Of a DNA stretch of 64,000 nt, positions 53,313 to 62,266 are shown in pieces. Source of the DNA: Sphingorhabdus sp. Alg231-15 (GTDB lineage Bacteria > Pseudomonadota > Alphaproteobacteria > Sphingomonadales > Sphingomonadaceae); the NCBI RefSeq assembly GCF_900149705.1, contig NZ_LT703001.1, positions 558,001-622,000 of the forward strand, in the 5' to 3' direction. The notes below the pieces were generated by a model, which was not told the origin of the DNA, did no database searches, and saw nothing but the letters and a program-made list of their open reading frames with translations. Within the stretch, counting starts at the first letter, position 1. Each line of letters begins with the position of its first letter. The position numbers were made by a program, and so were the translations under genes.

Positions 53313-53960
53313 TCAGCGCTTGGCCAAGCCCTTTTGCTCCATCCGCCAGACTGCCAGTTCGATCCTGTCCTGTCCGAAAAACGGCTCGCCGTCGAACACC
53401 AAAGTCGGCACTCCCCAATGGCCTGCGGCTTCTAGTGCGTTCTGGTTCGCAGCAATCTCACTATCGAGAGCTTCGGAATGCGCCTCGGCCTCGGCTTTCA
53501 ACTCGGGCAGATCAAGTCCGGCCCGCGCGGCCGCCTGTTCCAGATGATCGCCTTCATTCCAGCCCTGCACGCCGCCCCAGATTAGGCGGGATACTTCATC
53601 CGCAAATTCCAGCCCCTTGCCGCGCCGCGCCGCCGCCTGCCCCATCCGCGTGAGCAGAAAGATGTGCGGTTGTTCTTCGGCAATCTTGCGGGTCGCGATA
53701 TCCTGCACAATCGGATCGGGATTGGGCGGTGCCATCGGAATATCCATAAACTGGGCCACGCGGAAAATATCACGAAAAGTATAGGCCAGCCAATTGGGAT
53801 GGTTCTTCTCGAAAAAATCAGGTTCGCGGATCGCCAGCGGATAGACAAAGCGCTGATTGATCGCGAGATCATATTTCTGCGTCAGTGCAACATAGCGGCG
53901 GGTTGCGAGATAGCTATAGGGTGATCGGAAGGACCAATATACGTCTGCTTGCAAAGTCAT
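53313..53960 (-). CDS. DsbA-family 2-hydroxychromene-2-carboxylate isomerase-like protein
   Basis: 215 aa from ATG 53960; 24 more bases in frame overlap the region before asd. Thioredoxin-like GST-kappa fold: VYWSFRSPYSYLATRRY at the start, with Ser in place of the CxxC, and WGVPTLVFDGEPFFGQDRI at the end. Family members isomerise aromatic ring-cleavage products using glutathione, but no aromatic pathway genes are adjacent, so the substrate is open. Located just downstream of asd. Confidence 0.88.
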   Translation of the reverse strand: MTLQADVYWSFRSPYSYLATRRYVALTQKYDLAINQRFVYPLAIREPDFFEKNHPNWLAYTFRDIFRVAQFMDIPMAPPNPDPIVQDIATRKIAEEQPHIFLLTRMGQAAARRGKGLEFADEVSRLIWGGVQGWNEGDHLEQAAARAGLDLPELKAEAEAHSEALDSEIAANQNALEAAGHWGVPTLVFDGEPFFGQDRIELAVWRMEQKGLAKR

Positions 53961-53980
53961 GCATCCTTCCTGCGGGAAAT

Positions 53981-55006
53981 TCACCCTTTTTGCAAATGCT
54001 TGCGTCCCAGCAACTCCGCAATCTGCACCGCATTGAGAGCCGCGCCCTTGCGCAGGTTATCGGATACGCACCAGATGATCAGGCCATTGTCCACGGTCGG
54101 GTCTTCGCGCACGCGGCTGATATAGGTAGCGCTGTCGCCTACACATTCGACTGGCGTGGTATAACCTTCGTCCTCGCGCTTATCGACCAGCATGATGCCC
54201 GGTGCCTCGCGGAGAATTTCCTGAGCCTGTTTGGCTGAGAGTTCATTTTCGAACTCGATATGAATCGCTTCGCTATGGCCAACGAAAACCGGTACTCGCA
54301 CGCAGGTTGCGGTCAGCTTGATCTTGGGATCGAGGATTTTCTTGGTCTCGACGACCATTTTCCACTCTTCCTTGGTTGAACCATCGTCGAGGAAGATGTC
54401 GATATGCGGGATCACATTAAACGCGATCTGCTTGGTAAAGACCTGGTTTTCCTTTGGATCACCGACAAATATCGCGCGTGACTGTTCGAACAGTTCATCC
54501 ATGCCGCCTTTGCCGGCGCCGGAAACGGATTGATAGGTCGACACAACAACACGCTTGATCTTCGCGGCGTCATGAAGCGGCTTGAGCGCGACAACCATCT
54601 GCGCGGTTGAGCAATTGGGGTTGGCGATGATATTACGCGCCTTGTAGCCTTCAATCGCATCCGGGTTCACTTCGGGCACGATTAGCGGCACATCCGGATC
54701 CATCCGGTAAAGCGAGCTATTGTCGATCACCACACAGCCAGCGGCAGCAGCCTTGGGCGCATATTCCTTGGTCGGCCCCGACCCGGCGGCGAAAAGCGCC
54801 ATATCCCAACCGGAAAAGTCGAAATGCTCGATATTCTGGACCTTGAGCATCTTGCCGGTATCGCCAATCTCAATCTCTGTTCCCTGTGACCGGGAAGACG
54901 CCACCGCAGCGAGCTCATCAATCGGGAATTCGCGCTCAGAGAGAATGGTCAGCATTTCGCGCCCGACATTCCCGGTCGCACCAACAACTGCAACTTTGTA
55001 ACCCAT
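53981..55006 (-). CDS. asd: Aspartate-semialdehyde dehydrogenase
   Basis: 341 aa. NADP site VAVVGATGNVGREML, active-site Cys in NPNCSTAQMVVALKPL, VSTYQSVSGAGKGGMDEL and RVPVFVGHSEAIHIEF. Makes aspartate semialdehyde for lysine, threonine and methionine, and for the carboxyspermidine route encoded at 27473. Normal length. Followed upstream on the same strand by the rplS operon terminator. Confidence 0.97.
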   Translation of the reverse strand: MGYKVAVVGATGNVGREMLTILSEREFPIDELAAVASSRSQGTEIEIGDTGKMLKVQNIEHFDFSGWDMALFAAGSGPTKEYAPKAAAAGCVVIDNSSLYRMDPDVPLIVPEVNPDAIEGYKARNIIANPNCSTAQMVVALKPLHDAAKIKRVVVSTYQSVSGAGKGGMDELFEQSRAIFVGDPKENQVFTKQIAFNVIPHIDIFLDDGSTKEEWKMVVETKKILDPKIKLTATCVRVPVFVGHSEAIHIEFENELSAKQAQEILREAPGIMLVDKREDEGYTTPVECVGDSATYISRVREDPTVDNGLIIWCVSDNLRKGAALNAVQIAELLGRKHLQKG

Positions 55007-55034
55007 GAAACTTTTCCTGTGCTGAATATGAAAA

Positions 55035-55066
55035 CAGCCGGTTTTCCTTTTGAGGAGAACCGGCTG
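55035..55066 (-). terminator. Intrinsic terminator of the ribosomal/tRNA-modification operon
   Basis: A 14-bp stem (CAGCCGGTTTTCCT with AGGAGAACCGGCTG, one G-U) and 4-base loop. Read on the minus strand it comes soon after the rplS stop and is followed by TTTTC. Confidence 0.8.
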
Positions 55067-55090
55067 CCTGAATTTGTTATGAAGCTTTCT

Positions 55091-55480
55091 TTACTTTGCT
55101 TCAGCGCCTTTGGCTGGCTGGTTCACGCGGCGTTCCGCAATACGGGCCCGTTTACCTGTGCGGCCGCGCAGATAGTAAAGTTTCGCACGACGAACGACAC
55201 CGCGGCGGACCACTGTGATCGATTCGATATTCGGTGAGTAAAGCGGGAACACACGCTCAACGCCTTCGCCGAAAGAAATCTTTCTGACGGTGAAGCTGGA
55301 GCCCATGCCGCGGCTGGTCCGTGCAATGCACACACCTTCAAAATTCTGGGTACGAACGCGCTCGCCTTCAACGACGCGAACACCAATGCGCAGCGTGTCG
55401 CCAGCGCGAAATTCCGGTATTTCTTTAGAGGCTGCAAATGCTTCTACAGCTTCTTTCTCAAGTGTTTGGATCAGGTTCAT
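55091..55480 (-). CDS. rplS: 50S ribosomal protein L19
   Basis: 129 aa from ATG 55480, the family's start ([15 protein letters not shown]); it overlaps the trmD stop as ATGA. Conserved [34 protein letters not shown] and [18 protein letters not shown]. Last gene of the rpsP-rimM-trmD-rplS operon. Confidence 0.97.
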   Translation of the reverse strand: MNLIQTLEKEAVEAFAASKEIPEFRAGDTLRIGVRVVEGERVRTQNFEGVCIARTSRGMGSSFTVRKISFGEGVERVFPLYSPNIESITVVRRGVVRRAKLYYLRGRTGKRARIAERRVNQPAKGAEAK

Positions 55481-56223
55481 GACCGATCTTCCTTTTTCTG
55501 TCCTCGCGCACCAGAGGGCGACTGATCCGGAGCATCCCTGTGATGCTCCCATAAATCGGGCCGCCTTAGCCGTGTATCTTCCTCTGCTTTTCGTTTCCGC
55601 CAAGCAGCTATTTTCGCATGATCCCCCGATCGCAAGACTTCAGGGATGATACGCCCTTCCCATTTCTGAGGCCGGGTAAACTGCGGATATTCCAAAAGTC
55701 CGGTTTCGAAACTTTCATCATCTCCGCTAGAAGACGCGCCCATTACCCCGGGAAGCAGGCGAATGCAAGCGTCTAAAAGCACTAAAGCACCCATTTCTCC
55801 GCCAGAGAGGATATAATCCCCGATCGAGACCTCTTCAATCGGCCGCGCGTCGAAAATCCGCTCGTCAAATCCCTCGAAACGGCCGCAGAGAATGGTGACG
55901 CCGGGACCCGAAGCAATTTCCCGCACACGCGCCTGTTTCAGCGGCTTTCCGCGTGGAGTCATCGCAAGTACGGGTGCATCCGGTTGCTGTTCCAGTGCGT
56001 GATCAACCGCCGACGCCATGACGTCAGCGCGCAATACCATGCCAGCGCCGCCGCCCGCTGGTGTGTCATCAACAGATTTGTGCTTGTCGGTAGCGAAGTC
56101 GCGCATCTGGATGGGATTGCACGACCATTTGCCCTCTTCCAGCGCCCTGCCCGCTAGCGAAGTGCCAAGCGGCCCAGGGAACATTTCCGGGTAAAGGGTC
56201 AGGATTTGAGCGGCAAATGCCAT
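55477..56223 (-). CDS. trmD: tRNA (guanine-N1)-methyltransferase
   Basis: 248 aa from ATG 56223. Methylates G37 of tRNAs. Trefoil-knot SPOUT enzyme: [50 protein letters not shown] and [20 protein letters not shown]. Overlaps rplS by 4 bases; its start coincides with the stop of the small membrane gene upstream. Confidence 0.97.
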   Translation of the reverse strand: MAFAAQILTLYPEMFPGPLGTSLAGRALEEGKWSCNPIQMRDFATDKHKSVDDTPAGGGAGMVLRADVMASAVDHALEQQPDAPVLAMTPRGKPLKQARVREIASGPGVTILCGRFEGFDERIFDARPIEEVSIGDYILSGGEMGALVLLDACIRLLPGVMGASSSGDDESFETGLLEYPQFTRPQKWEGRIIPEVLRSGDHAKIAAWRKRKAEEDTRLRRPDLWEHHRDAPDQSPSGARGQKKEDRS

Positions 56224-56513
56224 CACTTTCCCCGTTTCTGCATTTTTTTGGACATAAGCGCTCCGAGGATAAAACCAACGGGAACCAAAATAAGACCCAA
56301 GCCAACTAACAGACTACTCTCCATGTCGGTATGAAAGCTGGTTTCCCGGAACGTGATAATAGCAGCAATCACTGTTGCTATCATGACCACATTCAAACCG
56401 CCTGATAAGAGCCACTGGCTTCGGCCCGATTTGGTGGAGAAGAAGCGCTGAACGAGAGAAGCCGTGAAAATCGACAATATGAAAAGCAGCGCTAAGGCAA
56501 TGATCAATTCCAT
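56223..56513 (-). CDS. Small membrane protein inserted in the rpsP-trmD operon
   Basis: 96 aa with about three membrane helices ([53 protein letters not shown]) and a basic C-terminus. No family recognised. Its last base shares the trmD ATG, so it is translationally coupled to trmD. Not part of the standard operon. Confidence 0.72.
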   Translation of the reverse strand: MELIIALALLFILSIFTASLVQRFFSTKSGRSQWLLSGGLNVVMIATVIAAIITFRETSFHTDMESSLLVGLGLILVPVGFILGALMSKKMQKRGK

Positions 56514-56586
56514 TTGCTGGCCTCCAGTTCCTGAACCGTCAGCCTAGTGCTCGGTATCTCGAAAGCAAAGAAGTGGACATTGTCGG

Positions 56587-56877
56587 TCATTTGTCTTGCC
56601 GCGTCTTCCGAATCTCAAGGATCACAAAAGTCATAATCGAGATCATAAGCGCCATCGCAGCGTATATAATAACCGTCTGCAGAGGGTTTTCATCACCGGC
56701 ACGATCTTCGGAAAAGGCGATCAATGCCATGCCAGGCGTCAGAATAAGCTGTCCTGCAAGTATCGTACTGGCCATGCGCACGAACTGATCGCGTTTTTGA
56801 CTAAGTTTCCAACCGGCTATAGCTGGCAAGGCCGCAACCAAGACGACGATTGCGATAAAGACAATCGGCCCGGTCAC
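56587..56877 (-). CDS. Small membrane protein directly after rimM
   Basis: 96 aa, GTG start at 56877 overlapping the rimM stop (GTGA). About three membrane helices (IVFIAIVVLVAALPAIAG; ILAGQLILTPGMALIAF; TVIIYAAMALMISIMTFVIL) and a charged tail. No family recognised; same length and topology as the next gene, 73 bases away, though sequence similarity is not obvious. Confidence 0.7.
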   Translation of the reverse strand: MTGPIVFIAIVVLVAALPAIAGWKLSQKRDQFVRMASTILAGQLILTPGMALIAFSEDRAGDENPLQTVIIYAAMALMISIMTFVILEIRKTRQDK

Positions 56878-57362
56878 ACTTCCACAAAGTCCGACAGGAC
56901 AATCGCCGGATCGCTTCGCATATCAATCGCACCAACGGGCACCATGAATTTCTTGCCGCTGGCGCGTTCGATTTCGATGACGTCGCCAGCGCCAAATTCA
57001 TAGATGGCGAAGATTTTTCCTAGTTCTTCGCCATTGTCGGAGACACAGCGTAGGCCGATAATGTCGATATGGTAGAATTCGTCGTCGTCAAGCGCAGGCA
57101 GTGACGAACGGGGAACCGATAGTTCCGTGCCGCGCGCAGCCTCTGCTGCGTTGCGGTCTGTAATTTCAGTAAATCGTGCAATCGCACCCATTTTATGGGG
57201 TTTGACGGATTTCAGCGTCAAGGCACCACCATTATAGGCTTTGTGCTGCTTGAGACTGTCTAGAGCCTCGCAAAAAAGTTTGAGCCGGACCTCGCCCGTC
57301 ACCCCGTGCGCGCCGATAATGACGGCGAGAGGGACGGACGTGTCCGGATCAACTTCGGCCAA
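56874..57362 (-). CDS. rimM: Ribosome maturation factor RimM
   Basis: 162 aa. 16S rRNA processing factor. N-terminal RimM domain (VPLAVIIGAHGVTGEVRLK) and C-terminal PRC-barrel (DEFYHIDIIGLRCVSDNGEE to GAGDVIEIERASGKKFMVP). Three bases after rpsP, as usual. Confidence 0.96.
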   Translation of the reverse strand: MAEVDPDTSVPLAVIIGAHGVTGEVRLKLFCEALDSLKQHKAYNGGALTLKSVKPHKMGAIARFTEITDRNAAEAARGTELSVPRSSLPALDDDEFYHIDIIGLRCVSDNGEELGKIFAIYEFGAGDVIEIERASGKKFMVPVGAIDMRSDPAIVLSDFVEV

Positions 57363-57365
57363 GGA

Positions 57366-57923
57366 TTAACCCTCGGACTTTTCTTCGGTAGCTTCTTCAG
57401 CCTTAGCTTCCTCTGCAGGAGCCTCTTCAGCAGGTGCTTCTTCGGCTTTCGCTTCTTCAGCAGGGGCTTCAGCAGCTGCTTCTTCTGCCGCTGGGGCCTC
57501 TTCTGCAGGCGTTTCTGCTGCAGCTTCTTCTGCTGGCGCTTCTTCAGCAGGTGCGGCTGCGGCTTCTTTGGCAGCTTCTTCTGCAGCGGCCGCTTTTTCA
57601 GCTTTCTCTTCAGCGCGCTCGGTTGCTTTTTCGCCCGGCTTCGCTTTGTTCGGGTTGTTCCGCGCTTCGCGCTTCATCAATCCAGCGGCATCAAGGAAAC
57701 GCGAGACGCGATCGGAAGGCTGGGCACCAACGCTCAACCAATGTTTCGCGCGATCAACGTCCAGAACAACACGCTTTTCGTCATCTTTGGCGAGGAGCGG
57801 GTTGTAGCTGCCGATACGTTCGATAAACTTGCCGTCCCGTGGCGCGCGGATGTCCGCAATCACGATTTTGTAATAAGGACGTTTCTTGGAGCCACCACGG
57901 GCCATTCTCATTGCTACTGACAT
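57366..57923 (-). CDS. rpsP: 30S ribosomal protein S16 with long acidic C-terminal extension
   Basis: 185 aa, about twice the usual 80. The first 80 residues are ordinary S16 ([53 protein letters not shown]). After a charged linker (about 80-110), the last 75 residues are Ala/Glu/Pro-rich imperfect repeats such as PAEEA and KAEEA. Extensions occur on alphaproteobacterial S16 but this one is long. Likely solvent-exposed and disordered. First of the operon with rimM. Confidence 0.95.
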   Translation of the reverse strand: MSVAMRMARGGSKKRPYYKIVIADIRAPRDGKFIERIGSYNPLLAKDDEKRVVLDVDRAKHWLSVGAQPSDRVSRFLDAAGLMKREARNNPNKAKPGEKATERAEEKAEKAAAAEEAAKEAAAAPAEEAPAEEAAAETPAEEAPAAEEAAAEAPAEEAKAEEAPAEEAPAEEAKAEEATEEKSEG

Positions 57924-57966
57924 AATAAACCTTTCTAAAACAATCTAATAAATGGTATTTCTAAAA

Positions 57967-59430
57967 CTATTTATTCTTATTCAATAAATTCGCGAGATCA
58001 GGGGGCAATCCACCGGGAGACATATCCGGCAAGCCGGGCATGCCAGACATGCCGCCATTTTGACCGCCCATGCCAGCACCAGCTGCACCGCCACCACCGC
58101 CAAACATCGACATCAGGCCCTTCATGCCGCCCATTTTCTTGATCTTTTTCATTGCCTTGGACATTTCCTGATGCATTTTCAGGAGCTTGTTCACATCCTG
58201 CACTGTTGTGCCGGAACCCTTGGCCACGCGTACTTTGCGTTTAGCGTTGAGCAAGCCCGGACGGATGCGTTCTTGCTTGGTCATCGACCCGATAATCGCA
58301 TCCATGCGCACCAGAACCTTGTCATCCATTGCTCCGCCCGCCATCGCTGCCTTGGCTTTCTTCATGCCCGGCATCATTGAAGCCAGCGCACCCAAACCAC
58401 CCATTTTGGTCATCTGACGGAGCTGTGAACGTAAGTCATTCAGGTCAAACTGACCCTTGGCCATTTTCTCGGCCAGCGCTTCGGATTCTTCTTTGTCGAC
58501 CGTCGCAGCGGCTTTTTCCACCAAACTGACAACATCGCCCATGCCCAATATGCGCCCAGCAACGCGTTCTGGATGAAATTCCTCCAGCGCGTCAATTTTC
58601 TCGCCAACACCGACAAATTTAATCGGCTTGCCGGTAACCGCCCGCATCGAAAGCGCAGCACCACCGCGGGCATCACCATCCATCCGGGTGAGGATCACAC
58701 CACTGAGATCAACCTGCTCTGAGAAGTTGGATGCCACATTAACTGCATCCTGACCGGTCAGCGCATCGACAACCAGCAAGGTTTCTTGTGGTTTGGAGAC
58801 ATCGGCAACCGCCTTCATCTCGTCCATCAACTGCTGGTCAACGTGCAAGCGACCCGCGGTATCGAGCATTAAAACGTCGAAACCCTGTAATTTTGCCGCC
58901 TGCAATGCGCGCTTGGCAATCTCAACCGGCTGCTGGCCTTCAACAATTGGTAGCGTTGCCGCACTAATCTGCTCGCCCAGTACCGCCAATTGTTCCTGTG
59001 CCGCTGGACGATTGACGTCGAGCGAGGCCATCATGACCTTCTTATTCTCTTTGTCTTTCAAACGTTTGGCGATCTTGGCCGTGGTTGTCGTTTTACCGGA
59101 GCCCTGCAAACCGACCATCATGATGATTGCCGGCGGTGTAACAGCCAGGCTAAGGCCGCTGACTTCAGCACCCAGCATATCTGTCAGACCATCATTGACG
59201 ATTTTTACGACTTGCTGGCCCGGCGTGATCGACTTGAGAACCGATTGGCCAACAGCCTGTTCGGTAACCTTTTCAACGAAATTCTTTACGACGGGCAGCG
59301 CAACATCGGCTTCAAGCAATGCAATCCGCACTTCGCGCATCGCTGCGCGGACGTCTTCCTCTTTCAGTGCACCGCGGCCACGCAGCTTGTCAAAGACGCC
59401 GCCAAGCCGGTCGCTTAACTTGTCAAACAT
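57967..59430 (-). CDS. ffh: Signal recognition particle protein Ffh
   Basis: 487 aa. N domain, then SRP GTPase (G) domain: GLQGSGKTTTTAKIA, LDTAGRLHVDQQLMDE, TRMDGDARGG. Then the Met-rich M domain (from about residue 320) and a Gly/Met-rich C-terminus. Binds signal peptides and targets ribosomes to the receptor FtsY, encoded at 63525. Normal length. The 279-base gap upstream (59431-59709) shows no clear feature. Confidence 0.97.
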   Translation of the reverse strand: MFDKLSDRLGGVFDKLRGRGALKEEDVRAAMREVRIALLEADVALPVVKNFVEKVTEQAVGQSVLKSITPGQQVVKIVNDGLTDMLGAEVSGLSLAVTPPAIIMMVGLQGSGKTTTTAKIAKRLKDKENKKVMMASLDVNRPAAQEQLAVLGEQISAATLPIVEGQQPVEIAKRALQAAKLQGFDVLMLDTAGRLHVDQQLMDEMKAVADVSKPQETLLVVDALTGQDAVNVASNFSEQVDLSGVILTRMDGDARGGAALSMRAVTGKPIKFVGVGEKIDALEEFHPERVAGRILGMGDVVSLVEKAAATVDKEESEALAEKMAKGQFDLNDLRSQLRQMTKMGGLGALASMMPGMKKAKAAMAGGAMDDKVLVRMDAIIGSMTKQERIRPGLLNAKRKVRVAKGSGTTVQDVNKLLKMHQEMSKAMKKIKKMGGMKGLMSMFGGGGGAAGAGMGGQNGGMSGMPGLPDMSPGGLPPDLANLLNKNK

Positions 59431-59709
59431 GGCGTCTTCCTTTCTCTCAAACCGGCTGAAAACAGCCCTAAAACAAACCCAAAACCGGGCAACGCAAAAA
59501 ACGCCGGTGGGCGAAACCTCGCTGACCGACGTGTGAGTTTTTTAACTCGAAACTGAAACCGCAACACAATTTGTGTCGCTATTTGCGATGCCCCTAGTCG
59601 ATCTGGCTCGCTCCTGCAACCCCACACTTTCCTTAATATAAGCAGTCTTAACCAGAAATTGAGGATTATTCTGGCAATAAGCACGCTGAAATATTGTGGG
59701 AAATCCGTC

Positions 59710-61374
59710 ATGGGGCAAAATATGTCGGCTATTAAGAATGTGAAGTCCGTTAACAAGCATGCGATCTCGGCGCGGCGCGATGTCGTGACCAGTGTCATCG
59801 TCATCTTCGCAATCCTGATGTTCGTCGGCACAGGCGGGACCGTCATCAACGAAGCGATTGACTCGCTCTCTGGATATGGCGGCGGTAGCGACAAGATGCT
59901 GGTTTCAGCATTCCTCCTCAATATCGCGCTTATTCTGTTCGGCTGGCGACGTTATCGTGATCTTGCTGCAGAGGTGACTGAACGCGCGGCAGCGGAAGAA
60001 CGTGCGCATTCTCTCGCCGTTACCGATCCCTTGACTGGATTTCTCAATCGCCGGACACTGACCGAAAAAACCACGGACATGATTGCCACAGCGCAGCGCA
60101 AAAACAAGAGTACAGCCTTTTTGATGCTCGATCTGGATAATTTCAAGACTGTTAATGATGTGCATGGCCATAGCGCCGGTGACATTGTCCTGAAAGAAGT
60201 TGCTTCACGGATCGCAGAGGTTATTCCCCCGAATAATCTGTTGGCAAGGCTGGGCGGTGATGAATTTGCGTGCGCCTTTATTTTCGATCCGGATCAGCCG
60301 GAAATGGTTGATAGAATTGCCGATGATCTGATTGACAGTATCGCCATGCCCATTGTCGAAAATAGCAATCACCTCGTGGTGACGACGTCTATCGGGATGT
60401 CGCGCTTTGACTTTGAATCGGAGGGCGTCGATGTTCTGATGCGCCGCGCCGATATCGCGATGTACAGTGCCAAGAAACAGGGACGCAATCGTTTCTGCTG
60501 GTTTGATGTGTCGATGGAACAGGAACTGCAAACGCGTAACACGATTGAATCGGGTATGCGCAAGGGCATTCCGAATGATGAATTCGTGCCTTATTATGAA
60601 CAGCAGATCGACCTGGCGACCGGCAAGTTGACCGGATTTGAGATGCTTGCGCGTTGGGATTCACCAACCCAGGGGCTTGTTTCTCCAGAAATATTCATCC
60701 CGATTGCCGAAGAAACCGGCATGATCGGCGATCTCTCCATGAGCGTCATGCGTCAGGCCTTTGAAGATGCCAAGCATTGGGATTCTAGCCTGACAATTTC
60801 AGTGAACATTTCACCGGTACAGCTGCTAGACCCATGGCTTGCGCAGAAAATCGTCAAGCTGCTGGTTGAGACCGGTTTTCCACCAAATCGGCTTGAGATC
60901 GAAATTACCGAAAGCTCGTTGTTTGAGAATCTCAGCCTCGCGCAATCGATTGTTGGCAGTCTCAAAAACCAGGGAATCCGCATTGCGCTGGATGACTTTG
61001 GTACCGGGTATAGTTCACTCGCCCACTTGCGCGCCCTGCCCTTTGATCGGATCAAAATTGACCGCAGTTTCGTGACCTCCATCCTCGAAAACCCGGAAAG
61101 CGCAGCCATCGTCAAGGCCATTACTGGCCTTGGTGAAAGCCTTGGCATGCCGATTACGGCCGAAGGTATCGAAGATAAGGCCATTGAAAATGAATTACGC
61201 AATCTCGGCTGTTCCAAGGGACAAGGCTGGCATTACGGTCGTCCGCTATCGACGGAACAGGCGCGCAAAGTGCTTGGGGAGCGCAATTTGCTGCCCGCGC
61301 AGCCCGCCGGTGTGGCCAAGGACGAGGACGCGGTCGAAGCCCCTGTCGCTCAACCACAGCTTAAAGCAGGATAA
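59710..61374 (+). CDS. GGDEF-EAL cyclic-di-GMP protein
   Basis: 554 aa from ATG 59710; a TTG at 59659 is in frame, and ATG 59722 is also possible. Two membrane helices near the N-terminus (about 27-75), then a GGDEF domain with the active motif intact (RLGGDEFAC, GGDEF at 182-186) and an EAL domain starting EMLARW (EML at 311 instead of EAL). Other EAL residues look intact: EITESSLFEN, DDFGTGYSSLAHL, KIDRSFV and TAEGIED. It may make or degrade cyclic-di-GMP, or both. No PAS or other sensor domain. Confidence 0.93.
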   Translation: MGQNMSAIKNVKSVNKHAISARRDVVTSVIVIFAILMFVGTGGTVINEAIDSLSGYGGGSDKMLVSAFLLNIALILFGWRRYRDLAAEVTERAAAEERAHSLAVTDPLTGFLNRRTLTEKTTDMIATAQRKNKSTAFLMLDLDNFKTVNDVHGHSAGDIVLKEVASRIAEVIPPNNLLARLGGDEFACAFIFDPDQPEMVDRIADDLIDSIAMPIVENSNHLVVTTSIGMSRFDFESEGVDVLMRRADIAMYSAKKQGRNRFCWFDVSMEQELQTRNTIESGMRKGIPNDEFVPYYEQQIDLATGKLTGFEMLARWDSPTQGLVSPEIFIPIAEETGMIGDLSMSVMRQAFEDAKHWDSSLTISVNISPVQLLDPWLAQKIVKLLVETGFPPNRLEIEITESSLFENLSLAQSIVGSLKNQGIRIALDDFGTGYSSLAHLRALPFDRIKIDRSFVTSILENPESAAIVKAITGLGESLGMPITAEGIEDKAIENELRNLGCSKGQGWHYGRPLSTEQARKVLGERNLLPAQPAGVAKDEDAVEAPVAQPQLKAG

Positions 61375-61447
61375 TTACGCTTTGGGCAGGTCAATCGCCT
61401 AATTCTATTGCTGGACTTGCCGCCCTGTCATCCCTAAATCGCCCAAC

Positions 61448-62266
61448 ATGACTATCGGGCGATTTCACAAGATGCATGGATTGGGCAATGACTTTGTCAT
61501 TATCGATGCGCGTGCGTCTGATCTGTCAGACAATTTGACCATGCCACCGGCCAAGGCGACCGCGATCGCCAATCGGCATAGCGGCATTGGTTGCGATCAA
61601 CTCATCATTCTCAAGTCTTCCGACAAGGCTGATGTGCGCATGCAAATCTATAATGCCGATGGCGGAGAAGTCGAAGCCTGTGGCAATGCAACACGATGCG
61701 TTGTGAAGTTGCTAGGCGACGGGACATCGATTGAGACCAGTGGCGGCATGATATCGGGAAATGTCACCGATGAAGGTGCGATTGTCGATATGGGCGAGCC
61801 AAATTTTAACTGGAATGCCATCCCCCTCGCCTATGCGATGGATACGATTCATATGCCGGTAGGTTGGGAAGACTTGCAGGACCCGTCTGCGGTTAATGTC
61901 GGTAATCCACATGTCATATTCTTTGTCGAAAATAGCGAGACAGTGGAACTGGATCGGCTGGGCCCGATGATTGAGGTCGACCCCCTGTTTCCGGAACGGG
62001 TGAATGTCAATGTTGCCCATATAAAAGCTGGCGATATCCATCTGCGTGTCTGGGAGCGCGGCGTTGGTCTGACCCGCGCTTGCGGGACCGGCGCTTGTGC
62101 AACAGCGGTGGCAGCTATCAAGCGCGGGCTGGTCGAAAGTCCGGTCAACGTACATCTGCCTGGCGGTACATTGGTCCTGTCTTGGCAAGATGGTGGTCCG
62201 ATCATGATGCAAGGCCCGACAAGCTATGTCTTTACTGGCGAAGCAAACTGGAACGATTTCGGATGA
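61448..62266 (+). CDS. dapF: Diaminopimelate epimerase
   Basis: 272 aa. Lysine and peptidoglycan precursor enzyme. The two catalytic Cys motifs are EACGNATRCV and RACGTGACATAV; N-terminus FHKMHGLGNDFVIIDA is typical. Its stop overlaps the mtaB start (ATGA), and mtaB in turn overlaps ftsY, so the three form an operon. Confidence 0.97.
   Translation: MTIGRFHKMHGLGNDFVIIDARASDLSDNLTMPPAKATAIANRHSGIGCDQLIILKSSDKADVRMQIYNADGGEVEACGNATRCVVKLLGDGTSIETSGGMISGNVTDEGAIVDMGEPNFNWNAIPLAYAMDTIHMPVGWEDLQDPSAVNVGNPHVIFFVENSETVELDRLGPMIEVDPLFPERVNVNVAHIKAGDIHLRVWERGVGLTRACGTGACATAVAAIKRGLVESPVNVHLPGGTLVLSWQDGGPIMMQGPTSYVFTGEANWNDFG

Noticed and set aside
57306-57920. Plus-strand Phe/Ser/Cys-rich open frame of 204 codons
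   Set aside because: Mirror of the repetitive rpsP tail; no start signal or known domain.
58793-59536. Plus-strand open frame of 247 codons
   Set aside because: Antisense to ffh; low-complexity Ser/Thr-rich translation typical of a shadow frame.
59431-59709. tRNA or small RNA gene between ffh and the GGDEF-EAL gene
   Set aside because: No cloverleaf arms, T-loop motif or terminator could be found by eye.
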